A stretch of 64,000 nt of DNA from Oscheius tipulae (taxonomy: Eukaryota; Nematoda; Chromadorea; Rhabditida; Rhabditidae), in NCBI GenBank assembly GCA_037178975.1, contig JASJZH010000004.1, positions 1,674,001-1,738,000 of the forward strand, given 5' to 3'. The notes under the pieces were generated by a model, which did not search any database, was not told the DNA's origin, and saw only the letters and a program-made list of their open reading frames with translations. Shown here piece after piece: positions 38,801-49,158 of the stretch. The translations under genes were made by a program, and so were the position numbers. Within the stretch, counting starts at the first letter, position 1. Each line of letters starts with the position of its first letter.

Positions 38801-39327
38801 GATGAGGAGCTCGAAGGCGGCCGGAGAGGGGCAGCTCACGACAACCTGAAAAATGTTGAAATTTAGTCATTTTTGAGGTTTGATGTGGTGACGGTTTCCG
38901 AAAATGGTAAAGGTAATTTAGAAGTTCCCCCAGAACGATTCGAAAGTTTTGTGTTTTATTATTTCCATAAGAAGCAGTGACTGTTACTAAGATCAGTTAG
39001 GCTTCGTGGAGTTCGTAAAAGCATCAAGAAACCCCCACCTTCTCTTTGGTGATCTTACTCGACTGCAGAATCGAGTCAAAGTAGGGACTACAGGACGCGA
39101 GAACATTCCTATGGGCAGTGAACTGCTTCCCTTGGACGAAGATGGCCACATCACAGAACCTGCCTGTCTCTCTCTGGTACCGGAGTCTTTCAAGGACTGA
39201 AGCATATTAAAAAGTTTGTAAAACTTAGATTAGATAACATACCGAGACCGCTGTATTGGTCAGTGAAAGACATCGGGTTCAGACCGGAATTGTCGCTGCT
39301 CACAGCCAGCAGAGTGGCTTTTGTCAT
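32823..39327 (-). CDS. eor-1: BTB/POZ protein with nine C2H2 zinc fingers, probable eor-1 orthologue
   Basis: Twenty exons in phase give 899 aa. They run 39327-39243, 39196-39039, 38845-38723, 38684-38571, 38268-38111, 38070-37986, 37941-37853, 37504-37385, 37344-37168, 36556-36298, 35629-35453, 35417-35333, 35291-35204, 34730-34534, 34492-34407, 34219-34097, 34056-33958, 33412-33323, 33280-33054, 32982-32823. A BTB domain ([20 protein letters not shown]) and BACK-like helices come first. An acidic linker and an AT-hook (KKRGRPPKE) follow. Then nine fingers run from YQCGFC to [10 protein letters not shown], with linker HTEERFFKC, and a Pro/Gln/Met-rich tail ends QPWGW. C. elegans EOR-1, a PLZF-like nuclear transcription factor, has the same BTB plus nine-finger layout and similar size. 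Confidence 0.88.
37700..37820 (+). repeat. Partial repeat family B copy in a BTB/zinc-finger intron
   Basis: CACCTTCTGTCAACCTGTCT and GACTGGAGCAACAGG match the left and middle of family B (compare 3310-3340 and 57540-57565). The diagnostic right part is missing. Confidence 0.4.
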
Positions 39328-41350
39328 AGTTTTGGTCTATAACCTGGATTTGAATCAAAGAAAAAAGGTGAAAATGACAAGAATCAGAAGTGGAAAACAC
39401 TTGAGAGGAGAAAAGGATAGTAAGTTTTGAAAAGGTTTTGGTATGTTTCGTGTCTTACTTGTATGGGGGAGCCTTCTGAAGCTGCTACATTCAACTTTGA
39501 GAACGAACAGTAGAAAGTTGCAACAAAAATCTTGTTCAGTTTCGGCGAACACATCTATGGAAGTGACTCTTCTGGCAAGGGTGTAATCTCGGAATACTCC
39601 CACAAAAGTTATTGGAAAATTACAATCTAAATCTGCTATTACAATCTAAAAGTCCCGAAAAAATACCTCACTTTGCTAAAACGGTCTAAGACTCAAAAGT
39701 GTTTGGTGTCACCACCTATTTGTAGCGCCCTATCTGAAGTGAAGCTAAGGTGGTTAACAAAACATGCGTATGACGCGCACACATTTTCAAAGGTTTTAAA
39801 TTTTTGAAGCAGAAATCAAATCTGTTACCAATTTGTGACAGAGCTAAATAGAAATATGCATGTTTCACTTGTTCTATTGAGTTCATCTAACTTTGATGAA
39901 ACCTACATGCATGGTAGTGCCCTGTCTGCAGTTAGTCCGTAGACGTGAATGTATACATTGAAAACATATAAAACACGTTCCTCCTTCAAGAATCTTAATT
40001 TCCGAAGACTTTTTGAAACACACCTGTTCGAAAAATGTTTTAAGATGTCGACAAAGGTTTTATGTTTCAACGCTTCCATTGATCCAGCAAGGTTTGGTAA
40101 AAACTAATCATTTGAGGGCATAATGTCAATAAAATAAGTGTTTGGATAAAAGAGTCGCCTCCTAGCCCTCTAGTTCAATCTCGTCTTGGCATCAGCAGTA
40201 AGTCCGCGCTTATTCGTAAACAGCGCGCCAGTCGGGAAGAGTCAACTGGATGCGGGGAGATGCGGGGAGCATCCACTTGACTGTTCCAGGTTTCCAGGAG
40301 AGTGGATCCGCCTGTACCAACTGAAGTTACGGTAGCTGGACAAGAAATGTCTGGATACTGTGACGTTGTCAGGAGATTCTAGATACTGTTGTTTTCTTTT
40401 TTTTTTATTTTTGCGATTTTACATGGCTGCTGGCGTAAAAGCCTTGTATGATGTCATGTCTTGATTTCGATAGATCTAGCTCATGCTAGTTTTATTAAGT
40501 TCTGGTTACGTTCCCTTTTTCTGTCCACTGTCCCCTCTCGCATACGTCGCTTAATAAGAATTGGCGTATAGGCTGCAAACCGTTGCGGAGACAGGATGAC
40601 GTCTGCTACATCATCACTGTCGCTGAAAGCTTATGTCTGCTACCTCTTTGTGATCTCTCGACTATATTTACCAGAGTACAGTTTGAAAAATCCTGGTTAT
40701 TTACCCAGACATTCTGAGACTTGACTCACTTCAGCGTGTGTGATCAAAGTGAAGAAAACTGGAGGAAACAGTCATGTTCAGTTCCCTAAAGAACTTTTTT
40801 CTGAGACAGTCACGTCATCATATCACAAAGGGTAACGTGCGAATCGACCATCCCCGGTTTGGATAATCACTACAACTAAACAAGACTGCAATCGGGACGA
40901 GAACATTTCGGACAAGCTTGAATTATTTGATTACACATATTTACAATAGCCTCCATTGTACGGTATATCTAATGTTGTGTGAGTATAATGTAAGTGAGTA
41001 CTGCATGGTTCGCTTCATACTCAAACGTGCGGCCGAAAATGTCCGATGTGCTTTGGCTTTCCTGGTTGTATTGCCTAACAAAGTTCATAAGAAGAACAAT
41101 AGTAGAATCTAACTTTAAAAAGTGTCTACGATCACGGTCCTGACTGCTAAGGCAGATCGTTGTGGTGCAACAGGCTGCTAGAATGGCAAAAGATAAAGCT
41201 GAACAGACTATGAACAAGGTTCGAAGAAAAAAGTACGGAGGCCAACCGCTGTGTAAAATGGTAAATATTAAAAAAAATGGTAAAAGTCCAATTTTTTTTT
41301 CAACATCCCAGATAGATAAAGGTAGAGAGATTGAGCTCTTGAAGCTTGCA
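39328..41350. other. 2-kb upstream region of the BTB/zinc-finger gene
   Basis: No coding gene is supported. ATGTTTCA occurs near 39857 and 40061. The first few hundred bases presumably include the BTB gene promoter. The remainder has no recognisable element. Confidence 0.4.
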
Positions 41351-41741
41351 TCAAAATTCATTTTTGAATTTGGCCATATCGCGTTTGTGATCTTCGAATA
41401 TCATTTCGATGCACTTCTCGTTCCCTCCACAGGCTCTGATGGCCTCGTTGCGGGATTTCTGGATATCGGCGAGTGTATGGAACTCCTTAGTATTAGGTTA
41501 GTTAAATGAATAGTATTTTCTACCTGATGGACGTAACTTCCTTTCTTGTAATCAATCCCAATATTCTCTGTGTTCAATCCCAATTGGAAAGTTTCGTTTT
41601 TACCGAGAGTTTGATTTCTGTAAGATCGGATTGCAACAATATTGGTTCTTACTGCATCAGGTAGTTGTAAGCGGCTGCTTCGTAGCCTAGAGACAATTTG
41701 AAGATGGCAAGAATTGCAATAAAGGAGAGCCACAATTTCAT
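41351..41741 (-). CDS. Small secreted protein
   Basis: Three exons (41741-41653, 41617-41524, 41485-41351) in phase give 105 aa. A clear signal peptide (LWLSFIAILAIFKLSLG) precedes YEAAAYNYLMQ, a possible N-glycosylation site (NQT and NET), and a charged helical C-terminus with two cysteines (RACGGNEKCIEMIF). TTTCAG directly before the ATG could be a trans-splice acceptor. No family is recognised. It heads a cluster of small secreted genes on the same strand. Confidence 0.65.
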
Positions 41742-41922
41742 CTGAAAGGCCTGTAAAGCAAAAAATGAATAAAGAGGAGATAAATAACTGTTATGAACAA
41801 CATTGCAACAACAAGAAACAAGTCAAAATGCTTTTAGATTATCTGTCAAGGCTTATAGTCTGGGCGGTACTTCTTCTTTCGAGCTTCAATTCTGAAACTA
41901 CCGGTTTCTTTTATGTGAACAC

Positions 41923-42249
41923 TCACTCTGCCATCAGTGGAGATGTTTCTCGGTGGACTTCACCCTTGGAGCTGGACGACTTGTAGATTTCGAAACTCTT
42001 TCCGTCTTCTCCCCTTTTGACTCCGGTCTCATAGACCTTCTTCCTCTCAAACCTACAACTAGTGAGTGTTCGGGCGATCAAGTTCACCCACCCATTCTCA
42101 TCGAGATCTTCTTCTTCCCTTCTGTCAACTTTTTCATCACCGGCCTTCAGAGAATTTAACACGGGTGTGACTTCTGTCATGATCTGCTTTGCCTGGTTCA
42201 AAACTTCCTGTGCCTCCACGAAGAGAATTCGGAGTGGATCGAAGATGCC
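41923..42249 (-). CDS. Member of a small secreted-protein cluster (3' exon)
   Basis: One exon of 108 residues opens after GATATTAG: IFDPLRILFVEAQEVLNQAK, then LNSLKAGDEKVDRREEEDLD, WVNLIART, RFERKKVYETGVKRGEDG. Relatives lie at 43569-43740 and 44366-44669. A hydrophobic exon (LGIAVVLCSLLF, about 42370-42430) ending in a GTGAGT donor may be its signal peptide, but the phases do not join as read. The family is unknown. Confidence 0.5.
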   Translation of the reverse strand, partial: GIFDPLRILFVEAQEVLNQAKQIMTEVTPVLNSLKAGDEKVDRREEEDLDENGWVNLIARTLTSCRFERKKVYETGVKRGEDGKSFEIYKSSSSKGEVHRETSPLMAE

Positions 42250-42599
42250 CTAATATCTGATTGCTAACAAAATAGGGGACCGTTACTCTGCGTGTAGAGT
42301 CGTTTTTGGTAGGAGACCCGTGAGCAGCGTACGCTGTAGATTCACTTACAAATCAAACGAGACTCACTCACCGAAGAAGAGAAGAGAACAGAGCACAACA
42401 GCTATCCCCAACTTGGAAGAACCGATTAATGTCTTCCTACAAAAGAACAATAATAAACGAGAGTAATCGAATTACCAGGCAGGCTGGGGTGCCTTGGGAA
42501 CGACGTCTAGGATGTGGCTGAACTGGGGTATCAGGGCAAAGGAAGTACTCACGAATTCGGATTCTTGTTCCTGATCCCATTACAGCCAAGCTCATCAGA

Positions 42600-43075
42600 C
42601 TGCGGCTGAAGAGTTTGTTGTCTCAAGCGAATACCGGACACGGATCTGAAGATCAGGTTTCACAAAGAAAGAAATTACGTAGAAGCCCAAAACTATCTGT
42701 TCAACTTACAAGTTTGGAGCGTTATCTCTACTCTCCTCATCGTGAATATAATCAATCTGGTTTAGAGGAGTTTGTTGTCTCTTTCCTCCGCTGGTCAGTA
42801 TCCTAAACCAAAACGCATTGTATCTTAGAATACGAGTCTCAAGCAATTGATTGGGTTCGTCTTAAGCTGGTTTTGACAGGTCTGCTGCCTTAATCGAGCT
42901 CTGGTATTCGGCTGTCTGGAAGTTTTCTTACAAAGCGTCGATAGCCTATTTGTAACCGAATAATCGACTTACAATTTCTTTTCCCTTTCTTCATCGTCAA
43001 ACTCATCAAGCTGAGATTGGAGGCTGTGCTGTCTCGTGCATTTGCTGGACATGGCTCTGAAGAACGAGGATTCAA
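42600..43075 (-). other. Short coding-like modules repeated in tandem
   Basis: Four related peptides appear on the minus strand: TRQHSLQSQLDEF (43050-43015), LRQQTCQNQLKT (about 42890), RQQTPLNQIDYIHDEE (about 42770) and LRQQTLQPQSDEL (about 42620). They are in different frames with donor-like ends. They may be decayed exons of duplicated short genes. No start-to-stop model holds. Confidence 0.3.
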
Positions 43076-43568
43076 AACCGAAACAGTCTATGAGGAGTGG
43101 AAAAGAAAAATGAAGGTACATGCAGACTCATTTGGTTATAAAGACTTTATAAAGACACGTAGACTAGCTGACGAAAACTGGTTCTAATTTCAAATCGTAG
43201 GGCGGAGCTGTCTGTTTGCCAATTTCAACACGATAGATTTCTTGGATTTCTAATTCTTATTTCTTGTTTTTGGTTTTTTTAACAACTAGATTTCTCACGA
43301 GCTTGCCGTCCAGCTACAGTTTGAAAAGACTACCAGTGACAAAAAGCTTTACAAACAAAGCAGTTTATTTACCGAAGCAATCCATACAAAAGATCTTAAA
43401 CAATTGTTGACTCTAGTAGACGTTCTTAGTAACGAAGAGTACTGACGGTTCTCACAGTGCTCTTCGCCATTCGCCCGTCTGAAAATTTGGTTACGTGATA
43501 TAACAAGGAGCCCTTACAGGTAGCAGTAGACTTCTTTCACGCAAACACGATCTTCTTCGATAACTTGA

Positions 43569-43740
43569 TTATCTCCCATCTTGTCCCTTTTTAGCTCCGG
43601 TCTCGTAGATATTCTTCCTCTCGAATCTAGAGTTTGATTCATCCTGGAAGCACAGATTGCTCAGCCATTTTCGTCGAGGTCCTTTTCTTCCCTCCTGTCA
43701 ACTTTTTCCTCATCCACCTTCAGAGAATTCAACAGTGGGG
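43569..43740 (-). pseudogene. Broken paralogue in the secreted-protein cluster
   Basis: LLNSLKVDEEKVDRREEKDL and RFERKNIYETGAKKGQDG repeat the sequence of the 41.9-kb gene almost residue for residue. Between them ENGW has become ENG plus TGA, and the region after ENG is not collinear. A stop also follows QDGR early. It is probably a dead duplicate, unless an unusual intron removes the stop. Confidence 0.55.
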
Positions 43741-44365
43741 TGCCTTCGGCCTTGTCACAGTTCTGATCACCATTCTCTTGCCTGTACTTTGGTGATCGTT
43801 GTTTTGAATATCTAGCTTTATAGGTAACAGTAAACGTCATTCTGAAACAGACGCTCTTCTTGTGTGACTTCAACCAACTTCCACCAATGCAGATGAGCAT
43901 CGACACTGTTTAAGTATTCCACTTCTCGCTCTCTTAAAACTTTTGTGCGATGTTTACCACAAAAGTTACTTGAGATTTGGGTTGTGTCCGTAGATCACAA
44001 CGAAAAGAGCGAGGTAAATGATCTGGAGTAGGAAAGAGGGCTGTCTCATCTGAAAGGGTGTGCAAAAGGAATACAGTTTTAAAATGCGGTGGATTAAACC
44101 ACTACAAGATCTGGAAAAGGGAACAATCGGAATGATTTATGCTCAAAAGCCTTAGTCGAACTCTTCCTCTTGGAATTCCTTCCTGCAACCGACTATCTAA
44201 TGAATCTCATCGACAACCCAACCTTATCGCATCCTTGCTGTCCTAAAATTCCCGTTCCATAGACTTCAATATGCTCTATGTGGACTGCACAAAATCAATC
44301 TTTGCACTAACCTTTTCTTTTGTTTTCTCGCTAAAAATAACCATATTAAAAGTATTCCAACCAGT

Positions 44366-44669
44366 CTACTTGTTGATGTGAGATGACCCCTCGATTTCAG
44401 TCCGTTCTTCAACAACGTTCTCTTCAAAGGATGTGATAATCGGTTGCAATTCATTGGCCAGGTACTTGGCTTGATCGAGAAGATGATTGATGCCGTGAAC
44501 AACTCCTTCGAACCCCTTGAGCGGCTTTAAAAAGATCTATGTCCCAAGAACAGACTATTTGGTCAAATTCTGGCCCGCTAGCCTCATTCTTGTCGCAATG
44601 GATCTCTTTGAAGATGAGAAGAAGCAGTGCGAAACTTGACCATTTTTGAAAAGTATACAGTTTGAGCAA
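44366..44669 (-). pseudogene. Fourth member of the secreted-protein cluster, probably defective
   Basis: A hydrophobic leader (SSFALLLLIFKEIHC) precedes DKNEASGPEFDQI. The second part, IFLKPLKGFEGVVHGINHL then DQAKYLANELQPII, is related to the 41.9-kb exon. Only 19 bases (starting GTC and ending TAG) separate the two parts, too short for an intron, and no ATG begins the leader. It looks like a copy whose intron and start have decayed. Confidence 0.4.
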
Positions 44670-44984
44670 TATGGAGGCAATTGTAGTCGGGTTAATATCT
44701 CCACATTATCACACGTTGTCTAAAAACAGAACAAGTTTATCAGGAGAACAACAAAAACTTCTCACCGCTTTCCACCACCACTGATAGCGATGACATACGT
44801 TACGAAATAGGATTCCTAAATAACAAAAAGAGATGGATTGTCGGGGACGTGCGAAAGATGCTGAAATTCAGATGTTCTGGATGCCGGCAGTTTCTTGTCA
44901 TGCAAGGAGTAATTCGTCCCGAGATATGGCAATCTCTTTCTCTTAGATCCTATCTTTACAATTGGCAAAATCCTACCTTTACAA

Positions 44985-45262
44985 TTTTCAAGAGGCGTCC
45001 GTCTGCGACACAAGTCAACTCTAATCTAGGATAACACTTGACAATGTTTGTGGGCTTCTTCTATCAAGCTAATGCAAGAAGAAACTTTTAAGTTGGCAAG
45101 ATACTGTTTTGATTGCTTTAATTGTAAAACCTCTTTGGGTTGTCTCTTGGCAATGGACGACACGGAGCTAAATAAAACTGCCCACCAGGCGGCAAAGCCA
45201 ACTGGTATCCTTACAAGTGGCAAATAGGCGTCCGTCTACGACACATGACAACTCTAATCTAG
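44985..45262. repeat. Direct repeat pair
   Basis: AGGCGTCCGTCTGCGACACA with CAACTCTAATCTAG (44993-45030) recurs at 45226-45262 as AGGCGTCCGTCTACGACACA with the same ending. Spacing is about 233 bp. No function is evident. Confidence 0.55.
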
Positions 45263-45264
45263 TT

Positions 45265-45560
45265 CTAAATGCCCAAAAGTGTCAGTGTGTGTGTGTCTGT
45301 CTGTCTGAAGTCCTAATTGTCAATTTTTTAGTTACTTTGTTGCAGTAATTACCCTTTGCAAGTCAAGTCAGTTGGGGAGACGCGTCTCCGGGAGAACGTT
45401 GTTCTTTATTCTTTTTCAACCTTTTAAACTCCCCGCGTGTAGACTGTCTTATTCTTGTTGAAAAAGTCATGCACCTGCAAGAAACCATCTGATCTGGCTG
45501 AACTGTCAAACCAACAGTGAGTCCTGTAATTATAGCCATGTGTCTATTCACTCCTGACTG
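45265..45560 (-). repeat. Repeat family B, reverse orientation, with TG/CTGT microsatellite
   Basis: Read in reverse, AACGTTCTCCCGGAGACGCG and CCCAACTGACTTGACTTGC match the family core. A GTGTGTGTCTGTCTGTCTG run lies at 45283-45305. Confidence 0.6.
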
Positions 45561-45865
45561 AGCAACCTTGTTTGACAAAAATAGACATTATGTTTTCCAA
45601 TTGTGCTAATGTGACGGAGGAATGCCTTCCGGACAGAACCAACTCATCATCCTCCTCCTCCTATCTCTCTCTTCTCATAGTTTCCGACTGGCTTTATTAT
45701 GCAGAGTTCCAGCTGTTAGGATTTCTCAGTTTCCTCCTCGCTGTAATCACAAGACCGTCTGTCTGCCGCCTCTATCCCTCCTTCCTATAAACATGTTGCT
45801 ATTTTCGTCATTTCCACCGCTTTTCCGTCTTTTGACTTATTGTCAAACCGCCGCATTCAACTTGA

Positions 45866-46210
45866 CACAGATCTAATAATGGAACCGGTGAGTATCACCA
45901 AAGCTCAGCTTTTGAAAAAGGGCTCAAGGAACAGGTCCGACTGCATTACATCGTCTCCCAGTTCACTGAAACTCCCACTCAGGATCTAGAGAGGGAGTTT
46001 GTTCTGAGAACAGAAGTCAATGCGACTAGAAACGATCTTCCGCACTACACAGACCGAATAACCGACACTTTGAACAAAGAGTTTGGAGTGAGTGTTCTCT
46101 TGTTACTTACAAACTTTAACTGTTTACAGCTACATCTGGATCACGGTGATTTGACCGGAGCAGGAGACATTTCGGAGCTTGTAGAAGGGGCTACAGCCAA
46201 AATCTTGTAA
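45866..46210 (+). CDS. Unidentified two-exon coding segment
   Basis: An open exon to 46087 (in frame from about 45866) and a second at 46130-46210, joined by a 42-nt GTGAGT...TTTACAG intron, encode FEKGLKEQVRLHYIVSQFTE, EREFVLRTEVNATRNDL, then LHLDHGDLTGAG and stop after AKIL. Charge pattern and clean splice sites look genuine. The ATG at 45879 is out of frame with this reading by two bases, so the start is unresolved or the gene is broken. No family is recognised. Confidence 0.4.
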   Translation, partial: HRSNNGTGEYHQSSAFEKGLKEQVRLHYIVSQFTETPTQDLEREFVLRTEVNATRNDLPHYTDRITDTLNKEFGVSVLLLLTNFNCLQLHLDHGDLTGAGDISELVEGATAKIL

Positions 46211-49158
46211 CAATCGTTTTTGCGCATTGTACATACACATCATTTAGTTTAGCTACACCTTGTATTTATTGGGCTTGAACTTGAAACAATGAAGGGCTAT
46301 AATAAACTAGCATGGGCTAGATGTATCAATACAAGAGACACGACAGCATACATGGCTTTTACGCCTGCGGACATAAAAAATTGCAACAAAGAAACGAGAG
46401 TATTGAAGTCTTCTAGGATCTTCTGACAGCACCTCAATACCCTGACGTTTTCACAGCGAGTTCGGGCGGATCATTCTCCTGAAAACTTCGAACAACAGTC
46501 CAATAGAAAAAGTGTCGAGACGGATTCATGAGCTAGCTGTCCAGATCGTAGTCTCTTTACCATGACAAAAAATGGAATGTGGCACAATTCTTCGCAATGT
46601 CTGTCTCTATCTTTCTGTGTAAAAAGTAGAATTACTAACCTTAAAGGCTAGGGGGCTTCGAAAGCGAAATGCGAAAGCGAGTAGGAACTGTTAGATAGAG
46701 TCTTTCCCTAAGTCAAGTTAACAGTATTTTTGACAACATTCAACTGATCTTTCGGAGCCTTCGCTGTAAGCGTACTGAACCGAATTAAGTAGAAAGTCTG
46801 TATCTGAGGTCTGACAAAGAAGGCACTAACCAGCCATTCTTTCTCCTATGTATTAGAAAACATTTTTCCGACCCTATATAAAAATATGGTATCCATAAAA
46901 CACAAAACATTTCAAATTTCTCCTGCGGTGTATTCAATACGAGCGCTAGTAAAAACTATCTCCTTACGACAATAAACCATCCATTTGATCATCCTTGCTG
47001 CCTCGATAAAATGCTAATAACCACCATATGGTTCTCCCTCTCGTTTTCTTTCCAGTACCCCCACTGTCGTCAAAATAACATTAGGCGCCAAGGGGTCCGA
47101 AGCAGGCTCACCTTGACAAAAGTTGTTTTTCACACCGCATTTTTCATGCTTCACACCTTTGTCCCCGTTCTAATTTGGTTTAGCTAGTAGACTAGAGAAA
47201 TAGCGCGATTTTGGACTGTTAATCTTGTGTGTTTCAAGTGTTGGATAAAAGAAAACTATTGCTGTGTTCTGATTAAATTTCGGCATTTTAGTTGAAAAGA
47301 ATTCAGTTTCGGCTTTTGCAAAAAGGTCCAACTTTTTTCAGTGTGTATTTAAAAATGTTTTTCGCTAGACTTACAGAAGTTTTGGTAAGGGATTTCGCTG
47401 TATTCTCTCCGGGAAATAACCATATATTGTATGGAATCCTTTTCAAGTAAATCGAAACAGCTCTGGTCAAAATTTCGGTAAAGAACCACACCTATCCCCA
47501 AAATACAGCCAGAACCAATGGAACAGGTGTGTCTCCCCCTAACTTGACTCATTCTTCCCCTTCCAGCTTTATGCATTTGAAATGTGGCCTTTTTGTGCCA
47601 GTTCGCTGTCCCATGGGATATCAATTGTCTTCGAGACCCCCTTTTTCCCGTTTTCTGCCTCCTTCCCTGTGGTCCTTGGCCAGTTCCAGCTAATTCAGGA
47701 AACGGCCTCATTATGACCACGCCTTGAAAATTACCTTTTGCCCCGTGCAATGTGAGATGAGCAGCGAATTTTAATTGCTCAGGCCCCTCTAATTTCCTGT
47801 TTTCCTCAAAGATTAGAGAATGATGTCTTGAAGCGGTGTCAATCAAACTTTGATTCTTTTTGAAGGGAAAGAATGATTGGACGAAGCATCTGATGAGCAG
47901 AAAGTAAGTAGGCTACCCCACTTTGAAACATGCTTTAAAGTGAACAGAAACATATGTATTTATCTGTTCGCTACTTCGTTGCGATTGATAGGGTGCTTCA
48001 ACACAGAAAATGGTCATATTCGGCTTGGAAATCACAAAGTTGCTGCATTTTGTATTCCGAGACAAGATCACGTTTCATTGAACACTGTCCAGCTGGTAGT
48101 GAAACAAAAATGTTTTAGAAGCACCTGTACACTCTCAACACAGCAACAACAATGTAATCAAAATACGGCTATGGACGACAGCTAAAACATTTCACGACTT
48201 GTAATCAACCTAGCCCTTTACTGCACGAATCCTCCTCTGACACATCGCTCTTCACAAAAGATACCTGAAACCAGAAGTGAAAGAAAAATGGGGGAAACCA
48301 GGAATCTAGGGTGGGGAAAGATTACACTTCGCATTTTTTGTTCCAAAAAACCCTTCAAAAAGTTCATTCGCGGTTTGTATTCTACCACAGGCTCTTTCAA
48401 AAAGTTCTTTGATCTATCCCTCTCCCAAAACTAGTAATTTCCTTCCGGTGCACCTTCTCCCCCACTCCCAAAACGACCCTCATTTACTCACTTCGAGTGC
48501 TCCCTCTCAATTAGGCTACAATCCACAGGGAGCTGCTCCTCATATGGTCTCGCGGTTCTCCCTCTGCTCTCCTCTAATGGTTTCCTTTCACCGAAACGAT
48601 TCCGTTCGACTGAACCCCTCACAGCCTCCCAAAATGTTTCGGCACTCAGTCTGATTGCTGCCATTTCACACGATTGCACCCTTTTTGCTCGTCGAGGTCT
48701 AGGAGCAACAATTCGTTTTGATAAACGCCTCTCGAAAAGAAGCGTTCTCATTTCCTTCTGTTTGTTGTGAGAAAGGGGTAATTGTTGACCTGGGGTGGGT
48801 CAGAAGCATCCAGTTCTTGTTCGAAAAGTGTTTGGTGTCTAGAGAATTGAACCAAGTCTTTGTAACTTTTCGACACTTCTTATGTTTCACGAACTGTATA
48901 AACGCAAAAAACTTGAGTTGCAAGACTCGAAGTAAGACCTATTCAAACTCTTAAGACGCGATGGTGTCGACTGTTTGTTTGTCCGAGACCACGAAGCAGA
49001 GTCAAAAATTATTGGCAATTAGGTGACAAGTCAGTTGTGAGCAGAAAATAGCGTGAGGATGTCGCTTTGCTCGTGGTAACTAAAGGCTGCGAAGCGGTTT
49101 TGTATATTCTCCGGCAGTTTTTATGTTTCAACAATATTGAACCAAGTCTTTTTCCAGG
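46211..49158. other. 3-kb spacer upstream of the receptor gene
   Basis: A minus-strand open frame of 165 codons at 47349-47846 has no family match, and its plus strand is pyrimidine-rich; I treat it as chance. A diverged copy of repeat family A is recognisable at 48960-49095 (GCGATGGTGTCGACTG, GACAAGTCAGTTGTG, AAGGCTGCGAAGCGG). ATGTTTCA lies at about 48884 and 49121. Confidence 0.4.

Noticed and set aside
47349-47846. 165-codon minus-strand open frame
   Set aside because: No splice context, family or signal peptide; the complementary strand is pyrimidine-rich, which favours chance open frames.
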